Shown one piece after another: positions 13,790 through 25,100 of a DNA stretch of 64,000 nucleotides. The stretch spans positions 8,067,908 through 8,131,907 of the forward strand of contig NC_087082.1 of the NCBI RefSeq assembly GCF_026151205.1. The letters run 5' to 3'. Within the stretch, counting starts at the first letter, position 1, and every line of letters begins with the position of its first letter. The notes under the pieces are model-generated. The model was not told the DNA's origin and ran no database searches. It was given only the letters and a program-made list of their open reading frames with translations. Origin of the DNA: Bolinopsis microptera. Lineage: Eukaryota > Ctenophora > Tentaculata > Lobata > Bolinopsidae. Made by a program: the position numbers and the translations under genes.

Positions 13790-15330
13790 TTTGTGATGAC
13801 GGATCAGCTAGTGACGATCTGTAGCACGTTCGATGTTACTCGACCTTACTATTTGAAGACTATATGAGTTGTCAAACAAGGTGAGGTTTGCTGTTGAACT
13901 GGTTCTACGTTTTGATAGAATCACTGCAAGGTTTCCAAGCCTTGGGTGTGAAACAAATATAACGTTCAGATCATTGCTGGTCTTTCCGTGTCCGAGGATT
14001 TTCCACATATGGAGAATGATGAATCGCTCCCGCCTTCGTCGAAGAGACATCAGAGATAGATAGACCAGGCGATCCCAGTAGTGGAGATCGTGCATTCCTG
14101 ATATTCTGGCGGTGAATGCTTCCTGTGCACTCTCCAGTTTTTGGATATCGCTGATACTTGAGGGATGCCATAATGGACAGCAATATTCAATCAGAATCCG
14201 CACCATCGATTTGTATAGTGTCAGCATGATGGAGTGAGATCGTGTGTGAAATACACTGAGAACCCATGATGCTTTTTGGCGAGCTTTATCTGCAAAGTGC
14301 AATGGCTCGTATGTGAGGGAACCAAGAGAGATCACTTGACACTATGACGCCTAAATCACTGAGCTGATGTATTGGCCCAATACAAGTGTAGTGTCTTTGG
14401 AAACTGAGTATTGATAATGTTCAACCACAAATGGAAGCTCAGATAGTACATATTGGTGGTTGAATTTGTGACACATTTTCTCAAATTTGTCTTTGTGAAG
14501 GGCCATATTATTTCTTTCAGACCAATCAATGACATTTTGCAGATCTTTTTGGAGGAGCTTTATGTCATGCTCTGATTTGATAGCAATGGATATGCGAGTG
14601 TCATCAGCAAAACATCGAACTATAAGAGTGCAATGTGCATGATACAATGTTCAATATCATTGATAAAAATCAAGAAAAAGATCGGCCCCAAAACCGTAAC
14701 TTGTGGAACTCCGCTGATCATCAGTGCAAGGATGGACAGATGACCGTCAACAACAACTGCTTGTTTCTGGTCTGAGAGGAAAGATTCTATCCACTTTATG
14801 ATTTTAGGATGAATTCCCTAGAGTTGGAGCTTTCTCAGTAAAGTTTGTGGTCAACTTTATTGAAAGCTCGAAAGCCTTGGCATAGTCGAGGTATATTGAA
14901 TCAAAATCTGAATTGTTGGTTAGAGAATCCAAAACGTCATCAAAATGGCGGAGAAGTTGAGTAAGGCAACTCCGACCATATCTAAATCCGTGCTGCTTAC
15001 TACATATTATGAGGTTATTGATCTCTAAATAGTTTAGGTCAGCTTTTTCTTATCACCCTCTCGTATACTTTAACCACATGAGAGGTGAGTGATATAGCTC
15101 GGTAGTTAGCTGGTTTGGGTCGACTATCCTTCTTCTGGAGAGGAAATACGTGTGAGAACTTATAGAAACTAGGGACCTCCCCAGTAACTAAAGAGCGGGA
15201 CCAGATGTTGTGCATTGGTTCTGCTAGGGCTTTCTTGCAGTTCTTGAGAAGGGTGACTGGAATTTCGTCAGGACCTGATGCAGCATTAGGTTTGATGTTT
15301 TCAGTGGCCTTAATAGTTAATGATGTCGTC
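13790..15330 (-). mobile_element. Decayed LINE (LINE C) on the minus strand, reverse transcriptase
   Basis: Reading the minus strand from about 15310: NAASGPDEIPVTLLKN and KKDSRPKPANYRAISLTS (about 15290-15085), GFRYGRSCLTQLLRHFDDV (about 15000-14935), SIYLDYAKAF (about 14905-14875), VTVLGPIFFLIFINDIEH (about 14700-14650), CFADDTRIS (active site, about 14620-14590), then an approximately 175-residue C-terminal region (14335-13808) with SLRRRRERFIILHMWKIL. This order is that of Jockey/CR1-like LINEs. Frames shift at least three times. The N-terminal endonuclease is absent, so this is a 5'-truncated, dead copy. Confidence 0.88.
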
Positions 15331-17450
15331 CACGGAGTAATTCAGCATATTGAAATATTTCTAAGAAAATTATTGAGATTTGAGCGATTTAAATATTTCT
15401 AAGAAAATTATTGAATGTGGCGCTAACGGCTAACTAATGTTTTCTTGATTTTAATGACATCAAATAAAAAAGTATTTGTAGCCCTTCTCGACAATTCCAG
15501 CAATAAAAGGAACATGAATAGTACATCTTACTACAGTTTGTAGAATGTATATGGCAGAGTGGCTCTCAAACAGTTGAAAAATAGCATTGATCTATTGAGA
15601 GCACATTCCATCTATTGATGAAAATGAGAAACAAGGCCTCTTGTTTAGTGGTAAGGAGTGTGACGCGTGACACGTGACCGTGACCGTGACCAAGACATGT
15701 GTTTAAAATATTTCCATCACGTTACATTACATAATTCTGAAACATATATTATATTTACAATAAATTATGCAATATCACAACAATACATTATTTATTATTA
15801 TTATTATAAAACAGGATCTTACCGACAAAAATGATTCTTAAAAATACCTTAATGCGGTAAACTGTACCCTTGAAAAAGACAACAACAATACATATTATAT
15901 ATTATTCTTTTATTATAATACTAGAAAGCACGTGGTAACAGGGAGGAAGCTAATAGTATTCTATGAAATAAAGTTTTAATCGCATACAAAAATATCCACC
16001 CCAACCAAAAATACAGCCGATTTAAATGAAAACACTTTAAACACGACGTATTTAACAGAAAACCAAAATTACGTTAAAATATTCATTGCAAGTGCACGTG
16101 CGCGTTTCGACACCGTTACCATGGTTACTATACATACTTTTGAACGGTGTGGTCGTACAGTGTACGTACAAAAACAATTCTCTGAATTATATATTAAAAT
16201 TCTTTTAGTTTGGACCGTTAAATTTGCAATAATGCTCTTAAATATATACTGACCACTCCTTGTCTACTTGAAAATGAAACCTGAGTAGGTCACATGACTA
16301 GGTCACATGACTAGGTCACATGACTAGGTCACATGACTAGGTCACTCCTTAACTCTGACTCTTATTTGTAGTATCCGCATTCCAACTTATTCATACTTGA
16401 CTTAATTTCAAGAGTTCTTTTGTTTTGCAAATATGTTTCTAATTATTCAATTTATTCATAATACTGAATCCCAAAAAGTTTGTCCTTTCTTAGACTAACT
16501 ACAATTACACAGCATTACCGAGAAAAGTTATTCTGAGTGTTGATTCTTTATATATGCAGAATTAAATTTGTTGATTACGTACATAATCCAAATTTTCTTT
16601 TTTACCCTCTGGGATAATAACGATTTGACAATATTTTAATTCAAATTCCAGTCAATTTCACTTCAATAGTGAATAGTGATACAATTACAATTTAGGAATG
16701 GATCGGGTATCTGATGGGGGGGGGGGACTTTTCGGACATGAACAAGCCAATTATGGCTATGAACGGAGCCAATTTAATGGAAGGTATAGTTTTGTAGCGG
16801 ATATACGAATATTTTGCACTTTGAATTAGCATTATGCAGCGATCTGTGTAAGCTTGCTTATGGATTATGAAATTAGGGTTACAAGCATATAGTAGAATAT
16901 ATAGATTATTTTAATAGTCAATAATATCAGATTACTTCATCATCAATCACGGATCGGGAAATTAAGCATAAATGCTCGAATTTAACGAAATGCGACCACA
17001 TTTCTTGTTTTCTGACAGATTCAAAGAATATAATGTTGAAACAGTATAAGATCAAAAAAATTAAAGATTCAAAGAATATAAGATTCAAAGAATATAAGAT
17101 TCAAGAAATATAATATTCAAAGAATATAAGATTCATTATAAATACCATAAGAATATAAAAATATTATATATATAAATAAGAAGATAATACTTACTTAGAT
17201 AATATTGTGGTAAGGTTTGCCAGGATGGTATAGTATATTAATTATTATATAGTTGTGCTGACCACCACTCACTTCTGGGAGTTGGTTCGTTTTGTAACAG
17301 CTTCAGTCGGTTATTTTGCAAACTTATAGTCTACCAAAATTTTAGTGAATTTTTATTTGATTTTTTATACCTGCTTTTTCTTCCTATACTACATACTTTA
17401 CTTAACTTTTAAAATTTTTCTAATTATTTAATTTAAAATTTTTTACTCAT
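15331..17450. other. Non-coding, with short tandem repeats
   Basis: No gene supported. A roughly 35 bp tandem duplication of AATATTTCTAAGAAAATTA lies at 15353-15411. About five copies of the 15-mer AGGTCACATGACTAG lie at about 16284-16346. A G tract is at about 16717. A degenerate AAGATTCAAAGAATAT repeat lies at about 17025-17140. Confidence 0.5.
15920..16150 (-). repeat. Dispersed repeat, relative of the 28.1 kb and 34.0 kb elements
   Basis: The reverse complement of about 15924-16060 aligns with 33990-34140 (shared words AATCGGCTG, GTGGATATTTTTG, GCGATTAAAACTT, TAGCTTCCTCC). The stretch through 16140 also aligns with about 28240-28470 inside the TIR element there (ATCGCAT..AAATATCCA, CACCGTTAC). 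It is therefore a fragment of one transposon family. Confidence 0.6.
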
Positions 17451-17458
17451 CATTGTAG

Positions 17459-18255
17459 GGACCTTTGCTGATTGTTGAAATTCGACATCTAGCGTCATCT
17501 AGCGTCATCTAGCGTCATCTAGCGTCATCTAGCGTCATCTAGCGTCATCTAGCGTCATCTAGCGTCATCTAGCGTCATCTAGCGTCATCTAGCGTCATCT
17601 AGCGTCATCTAGCGTCGTCTAAATTCTAGCGTCATGACGCTAGTTACGCAACACTGTCGCCAGACGACAGCTATCGCTATTTGCACAGAATTTCTGGCTT
17701 TTTTGTGGGCGACATCTAGCGCTGTCTAGCGCTATCTAATGCTAGATGTCGCCGCTTCAGATGTCGTCGCGACATATAGCGACATTAAATAAAACCGAGA
17801 ACCTTAGGGCTAAATCATTATACATCGTGACATGAAGATCTGGCTAACACTTAAAGGGTGGGGCTAACACTTAAAGGGTGGGGCTATATAGCGGTTGAAG
17901 TGCAAACAGGAAGTTAGATTTATTTGTGGGGGCTGCTTCTTAATTAATAGAACATGACATTGTTAGTATTCGTAAAATGCTTCCCTGACGTGACTTGTAC
18001 ATAAGAGAAAGCAAGTGAAAATTTTTCAAATGGTTTTTGTTGTCTCACCACCCTGAATGATGATTAATCACTCTACACTCGACTGTCACGTGACTTTTTC
18101 AACCCGTTTTCTAGCTGGCCCTGAACGACTATTCGAAACCCTAACCCTCTAATCTGATCCCAACCCTAACCCTAGCCCAATCCCTAACAAAAACATTTGC
18201 TCAAACCCTTACCCTCTAATCGAAGATGTCGAATTTCAACAATCGGTAAAGGTCC
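17459..18255. mobile_element. 797 bp non-autonomous transposon with 8 bp target duplication
   Basis: About 32 bp terminal inverted repeats (GGACCTTTGCTGATTGTTGA from 17459; complement of TCAACAATCGGTAAAGGTCC at 18255) differ at only two or three positions. The 8-mer CATTGTAG lies immediately outside both ends (17451-17458 and 18256-18263). An 8 bp duplication fits hAT-, P- or Merlin-type transposases; the GG start is not the usual hAT CA. No transposase ORF. The left arm contains a GTCATCTAGC minisatellite, and the right arm has degenerate CCCTAA words. Confidence 0.88.
17486..17622. repeat. 10 bp minisatellite (CATCTAGCGT)n
   Basis: About 13 nearly perfect copies directly after the left terminal repeat of the 17459 transposon. 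The unit matches the sequence at the inner edge of that repeat (CGACATCTAGCG), and single units recur at about 17710-17760, so the array probably grew from the element itself. Confidence 0.9.
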
Positions 18256-18502
18256 CATTGTAGTACCCACCAATTTAACTTCTTAAGCTGCCCCTCTCTT
18301 TAGCGAGTAAGGTGTGTGTTTACCTGTGTGTATGAAACACACCACTGTAACTCAACACCACATCATATGACTTTCTTATCTTCTCTGCATATTACTCACT
18401 AGACACATGGAGTTAAAGCAGGTTTAGTTAATCATTTTTATTAGCTTTTCAAACTTCTCCAAAAAACCTCTATGCGTAACTCATAATGAGACCATGTTAA
18501 GA

Positions 18503-18799
18503 CCTCCTCCTCCTCCTCCTCCTCCTCCTCCTCCTCCTCCTCCTCCTCCTCCTCCTCCTCCTCCTCCTCCTCCTCCTCCTCCTCCTCCTCCTCCTCCTCC
18601 TCCTCCTCCTCCTCCTCCTCCTCCTCCTCCTCCTCCTCCTCCTCCTCCTCCTCCTCCTCCTCCTCCTCCTCCTCCTCCTCCTCCTCCTCCTCCTCCTCCT
18701 CCTCCTCCTCCTCCTCCTCCTCCTCCTCCTCCTCCTCCTCCTCCTCCTCCTCCTCCTCCTCCTCCTCCTCCTCCTCCTCCTCCCCCTCCTCCTCCTCCT
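18503..18799. repeat. (TCC)n microsatellite, about 300 bp
   Basis: About 99 nearly perfect trinucleotide copies. The polyproline and polyglycine frames are artefacts. Confidence 0.97.
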
Positions 18800-19387
18800 A
18801 TTTTATGTGTTAACACTTACTTGTGTAGGCTGAGTGTGTTAACACAAATTTAAGTTAACTGTTATGTTGACACTTTTTAAATTGTTCCAAGTCTGATACA
18901 CTCTCTTTATTATCTTTCTTTCCATCACAAATTTACAACTTGGAATCATTTCTCTTTCTAAAATATAATCATAATTTGATGTTGTCTCTAAAACAGAATT
19001 AGTTTCCCCCATGTTACATGTCTCCGGGTTAACGTGACATTTCGCATTTCTCTATTCAGAAGACTTTGCTCCTTGTCTTGTACCACGCTTATTTGGGTTT
19101 TGATATCATTAACTGACATTCTCGGAATTTAGTGAAATAACCACAGATGACCATTTAGGATGTTTATTGTTTATCTTTTAACCTCTTATCATCCTCTTTA
19201 TTACATTTATTTGTGGCTCCTTAGCCTACTTCTCATACTACTACTATACTTCATCAGACAATCTGCATTCTGCAGTACCACAAACTACTGCTCCTCCTCC
19301 TCACAAACTATTGCTTTATCAATTGTAGTATTCTAGATCTGACAGTATTCTTTTTTTTAGATATTTTACATTTTACGTTTTTATTTA

Positions 19388-19827
19388 CGAGACATATTTT
19401 AATTTATACTTGACGAAATTCCGGTGACCTAAATGATTTGGGAACGAAAATATGGGATTTTTTGCCGAAAATAAACTTATTTCGTACCCCAAATTAAATC
19501 ATGGTATTTGGGGATTTTTTTCATTTCTTTATTTTACAATTTAATAAAACCCAATATTTTATAAAATCAATAAAATAAAATATGAAATTTGAAAAATTAC
19601 AAGTCAATTTCTTCTTGATCTTCTGGTTCAGGGACGTTTCTCTCTCCAGTGTAGTCCCAGGTGTGATACTAGTGTTCATTTGTTAGATGAATCATATTGA
19701 TAACTTACTATATAATTGATAGTAAATCGACAAAGTCATAATTAAAGAAAATATGTGAAAATTAATTTGGGGAAAAACATTTTTTTTCGGAAAACCACCA
19801 ACTTTTGTACCTTTTAAATATGTCTCG
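19388..19827. mobile_element. 440 bp MITE with TA target duplication
   Basis: CGAGACATATTT at 19388 is mirrored by AAATATGTCTCG ending at 19827, with TA directly outside both (19386-19387 and 19828-19829). Looser inverted similarity continues inward (TTTTGCCGAAAA against TTTTTTTCGGAAAA). No ORF. Confidence 0.75.
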
Positions 19828-19897
19828 TAAGGTATCTCAGAGTATTACGTATATTGGCGCTAATATGGATTAGGGTTGTTCCAAATTGTGTACAAAT

Positions 19898-20210
19898 AGG
19901 TAGGATCTACTGACACAGTGACAGGTAGGATCTACTGGCACAGTGCCAGGTAGAATCTACTGGCGCAGTGCTAGGTAGGATCTACTGGCGCAGTGCTAGG
20001 TAGGTTCTACTGTCACAGTGTTAGTTAAGATATACTGTCACAGTGCCAGTTAAGATCTACTGTCGCAGTGCCAGGTAGGATCTACTGGCACAGTGCCAGG
20101 TAGGATCTACTGGCACAGTGCCAGGTAGGATCTACTGGCACAGTACCAGGTAGGATCTACTGGCACAGTGCCAGGTAGGATCTACTGGCACAGTGCCAGG
20201 TAGGATCTAG
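19898..20210. repeat. 26 bp minisatellite
   Basis: About 12 copies of a unit with core GGTAGGATCTACTGGCACAG. The unit contains the palindrome TGGCACAGTGCCA. Variants are clustered on the left, and the right-hand copies are nearly identical, as in recent expansion from one side. Confidence 0.92.
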
Positions 20211-21602
20211 TTGTCACCAGCTACCGGCCTTATGTTAACCCAAAAAACTACTCACATTCCTGTCAGTGGATTGTTATTCCTAAATATCGATGAATATTGA
20301 TGAATATTAATGTTGTTCCACTTTCATATTAACATTTGACATATTATTGCACTATAATCACGATTCTTCAATTATAGGACCGCAGCAAATCATGACTTTC
20401 AACTGGGTAAGAATTTATGAGAAGGATGATTTCATTTGTAGCACCACGCCTCTTGTTTACCAGGTTATAAACCTCCTCCTCCTCCTCCATGCTTCTTGTT
20501 TACCAATGTCACTAAAATGTGTTAATATATTTATAATATTGGCGTTCAAAACGGTTTACAAAAGGTCACATAACAACGTTATTCCACAGTAACATTAAAT
20601 CATATCTAATACATCAGGTATTTCTGAATGAAATTCTCTGAATAGGTTTCGCATTACACATAAGATGTTAGATAAATCACATGTGTTTCTAAGGCTCATT
20701 GATAAACTTGCCAACTGAGTGGATGACAGTTTGACAGTTATCATTCTTAGTCTGTTAATAAAGTCTTGTTTGTTCAAATACCAACAACCCTGCGCCATGT
20801 CACATGCAACCATGACAGTGCACTTTAATAATAACAACCTGTCTATCAGTACACAAAACTTTTCAGTTGAACTGAAATACAATAACTCCTGTATATCATC
20901 AATAAATATGTGACAGTTAGTAAGTTGGTCACAGCACTGATTGTATATGTTAACTGATTGTATATGCTGTACATCCCTACGTGTTATCTCTACAATGATA
21001 ACTTTTAATTTACTCTCTGATATTAGGGTAACTAGTTATGTGACATCAGACATGCTGGTAATATAGATATTATATATTACATTGTAAATAATGTCGGATC
21101 AGCATTGCTAAAAAGTCAGAGTCCGAAATCCAAGTAGAAAATCCGTTACCATTAAAGTATTTAAACCAAAAATATCATGGTGCCGTTCTAAAGGCGTGTG
21201 TATAACGTTCAAGCTATTAGCTAACAAAAGATAGAAAAGCACGCACACCCTTACAGAAAAACAATGTGAAATGTGAAAATGCTTATGATTTGTCCGTTCG
21301 GGTGTGGTAAAGGAGTCAGAGATGTGATTGTGATGGTGTTTAAATGTAGAGTGCAAATGAAGCGGAGGGTTGGTGTTGTCTCGTACCGTGACACTTTACT
21401 ATACTACTAATGTTCGTGTTTCTTATTTATTGGAAATCGTGTTGCACAGCTGAGCGACGAATTTGGTGAATTTTACTATGTGCTCCGGTAGAAAAAGGCT
21501 TTCCATGTCATGAAATAGCACAGACTTTGTGGGCTCCTTTATGTTTGTCCGTACACGAGTTAACCTTTAGTTACACAACTCCTTATATGGGCATTTCTTT
21601 AG
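20211..21602. other. Non-coding stretch upstream of the Rab gene
   Basis: No gene recognised. The Rab promoter and first exon would be expected between here and 22029, but no short ATG exon with a good donor in the right phase could be chosen with confidence. Confidence 0.35.
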
Positions 21603-21608
21603 TTCCAA

Positions 21609-21774
21609 CCAGGGACAAAAGGATTTCGCGATTATTTTGGCCAAAATTCGCGATACCGCGATTTTTAACAGACTATACAAAGATACAATATACATTAAAC
21701 TATACTTAAAATTTGTCGCAAATAATGGGAAAAATCGTGATTCCGTACATGCCGCGATTTCCTTTTGTCCCTGG
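21609..21774. mobile_element. 166 bp MITE with 6 bp target duplication
   Basis: CCAGGGACAAAAGGA at 21609 is the reverse complement of the right end TCCTTTTGTCCCTGG (ends 21774). TTCCAA lies immediately outside both ends (21603-21608 and 21775-21780). Subterminal TCGCG words are also inverted. No ORF. Confidence 0.8.
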
Positions 21775-22029
21775 TTCCAACTGGTTTTCCAAATTATTGT
21801 ACCCAAAAAAGTGGCCTTGGAACGTAATAAAGGTAAATAAAGAAATAGTAACAGTTAAATACCAGCTGTTTACGGTTTTCGCCAATATGATGATGATGAA
21901 AATCACAACTATACTATACTATACTATATTATAGTAGTAGTACTATACTATATAGTATAGTACTATAACTAGTGACTACTATGTCTATATATAGTATATT
22001 CTATATAATACTAACCCCTGTAATTTCAG

Positions 22030-22152
22030 TCAGGGAACCCTAAGACAGAGCATCTGTTCAAAGTGCTTGTTATTGGAGATCTGGGAGTGGGAAAGACTAG
22101 TTTTATTAAGAGATATGTCCACCAGTTCTTCAGTGTCCACTACCGGGCTACT
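22030..22152 (+). CDS. RAB32: Rab32/38 exon with P-loop and start of switch I
   Basis: Follows TAATTTCAG and ends before GTATCC. It encodes 41 residues from SGNPKTEHLFKVL through GDLGVGKTSFIKRY to HYRAT. The TEHLFKVLVIG lead matches the conserved Rab32 start of the G domain. Confidence 0.92.
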
Positions 22153-25100
22153 GTATCCTTTTGTAATGCAGATTTAGGGTGCTTGGACAACTCCGATTTA
22201 TTTATTTCCAATTGTTGCTTGACGTATATTATAATGTGAACAAACCCCGATTAACCGCGACTTTTTTCCTTTCCACAGACTCCGCGACCCGCGTCGAATC
22301 TGTGTAGGTATCTCATTTTCTTGAAAATAAATTGAAGGAGAAATAAAAAGCCATATTTTGTAGACATTATAATATGCTTTAAATCGCACCTTGTCTCAAC
22401 TTTATTCTGGTGTAGAATAAATGTTTGTAGTGTTTAGGGCTGTTCGGGAATTTACCCAGATGTTCTTGGACAACATATCCAATATCCAATGGTGGCCACA
22501 TTCCACAGCATAATGTACCATAACCACTAAATACTAAACATAATGTAACTACTGAAGTTACTCCTCTACACCTGAAGAGAGAAGATAGCTCTCATCTTAT
22601 GTTTATAAGGCACTTTAAATGAGTTGTTTAAAGCAATTTCTGGGTGGGTACCTTATTTTATATACCGAGAAACAGAGAAACAGTTAGTACCTTATTTTAT
22701 ATACCAAGAAACAGTTAGTTCCTTATTTTATATACCGAGAAACAGTTAGTACCTTATTTTATATACCGAGAAACAGTTAGTATCTATATTTTTCAACAGT
22801 TAGTACCGCAAAGGGAGTGGGTTAAGTGGGTCTGTCGAAAATTTTAAAATAACTCTTGGTCGACCTCCATGTCCGGCACTTGGTACCCGATCTGGGTAGT
22901 AGGGTGTTGTTCTTGTCTTATGACACCCCTATCTGGTTCGTAAGTTTGTGGAAATAAATAAGCCGCGGTAAATTAGCTTTTCCGGTTAATAAGGGGTTTA
23001 CCTTGAATCCCGGCCTTAGGACAGATCTCGAATATACAGCATATCCCAAGTCACTCTACCAGGGTAATTATAAACACAGGGTAATTATAAACACAGTTAG
23101 GAAGGGTGGATAATGTTACAGTTTATTATTTCCTTAACTACCCTCATAGATAGGGGTAGACTTTGCACTGAAAGTTATAAACTGGGATGAAGACACACTA
23201 ATCAGACTGCAGTTGTGGGACATTGCGGGACAAGAGAGATTTGGAAACATGACCAGGGTCAGTTTTATATAATGTTGGAGTAATGTATTCTTTAACGTTC
23301 CATGTTTAATCAATGATATTCAGTTTTTACACTAACTTTAACAAACTGAGCCTATGATTTTAACAAATTTAAGATTCAACCTAGAATTTGTGGAAGTTAA
23401 GAAAGTTAAAACAACTCTTTTAACCTTTTCTTATTTCTCGCAATAGTCTATATGGTTTGCTCAATCTTTAGGGTTGAGAATGTGACCAATATTTCCACAT
23501 ATCGCCATGTCAAGGAAGCATGTTAATTTATGTTAAACTGAAAAATTACAACTTTTCCATCATCTTCAGAACAACTCATTCTGAAGGTACGTACTTCACA
23601 GACGGCTTAAGCTCCTCGCATTATCTTAATTTAAGTTTTGAAATATATTTGTTTAAAAGGGTTTGTTAAAAAGTTTGTTAAAAAGGGTTTATCTGACGTT
23701 GAGCCGTTTCCACAGAATTTCTGAATAGTATCATTATGTGAAAATATTCCAATAAATCCCTGGTTAAACACGAACGGCCTCCTCCTCTTCAGTCCTCCTC
23801 ATCCGTCGCCGCCGCCGTCTCCTCCACCGTCGTAATTTATAATGGTTATTGAGACGGCGTGTCCCCCTTTTAACAGTTCTGTATTATGACCGGCTGCTCC
23901 CAGGTATACTACAAGGAAGCAGTAGCTGCTATGATAGTGTTCGACTGTACCAGACAATCCACATTCGACGCAGTGCTGACGTGGAAAAACGACCTGGACA
24001 GTAAAGTGTTGTTACCAAATGGAGAACCTGTCCCCTGTCTTCTGCTCAGTAACAAGGTACTATTTAAGGGTATACACCAAAATTGGCCAACCCAAATGAC
24101 CTCACAGGAAATTCAGTGACCATCTAGCGCACCGATTCCTGCCCAAAAAATTTGATTTCGAGAACAGTCATTTCTGTAATCGACCATTTCCTGGTCAAAG
24201 TGCATTTTTCGGAAAAACACAATTTGTTTCATGGAGAGGCTATAAATTAATCATTTCTTGTGGTATCGAGTTGAAATTTTGCTCGAAGTTTATTCATACC
24301 TAGTTCAAGATGTGTGTAAAATCTTGATATCTTATCTGAAAAGGCTGCGATTTTATAAATTTTTAAAGTCAAAAAGCTGAAATTGTCCTTTTCAGGCTTA
24401 TTTTGACCAAAAAGTCAGTCAGGGAACATCGGATTGTTTTGATGCTTGACATGAAATTGTTCTCTGAATCCTGTCGCATTTTTTGATGACCTCAAAAATG
24501 AGTTTATTTAACTGAAAAGTTGATCTTTTGCACCTCAAAGCCAAAAAACAAATTTAGGCACATTTTTCGTCTATCATATTTACAGATTTTTCAAAAATTT
24601 CGATAGGAATGTGCTAGACATTAGGAAGTGAGCAAAATAACTGCAACTAACACATTTATATATGAGTTATGAACAATAAAACACCCTAAAATGCTTCCTT
24701 TAGTTATTACATGAGTAATTGTTACATGAGTAATTGTTACATGAGTAATTGTTACATGAGTAATTGTTACATGAGTAATTGAATTGTGCGAGCGATGTTG
24801 TATTGAACGTACTGAAAATCGAGTCTATCGCGCTTAGTGAAAATCGAGTCTAAAAAATCTTTCTTCCTGAACAGTTTTTGATCCATCACCCTGAAACTTT
24901 CAGGATATGTGCTAGGAATCATTTAAATGAGATTGTCCATACAAAATTTTGAGATATGCCTTTTAAAAGATTTTATTCGATTTTGAAAATGTTGGACCTC
25001 GGCCATAAATAGTTTCAATAGCAGAATACAATATATTGTATTTTCTGAGAAGTAAGGGTGGCTTTTTTGAGCAAATACTTAACTATCGATCATATTTTTA

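Noticed and set aside
18481-18853. Polyglycine/polyproline frames
   Set aside because: Translation of the TCC microsatellite.
21725-21834. ATG frame ending in AAG|GTAAAT as Rab32 exon 1
   Set aside because: The phase fits, but about half of it is a MITE (21609-21774) and the encoded residues do not resemble a Rab N-terminus.
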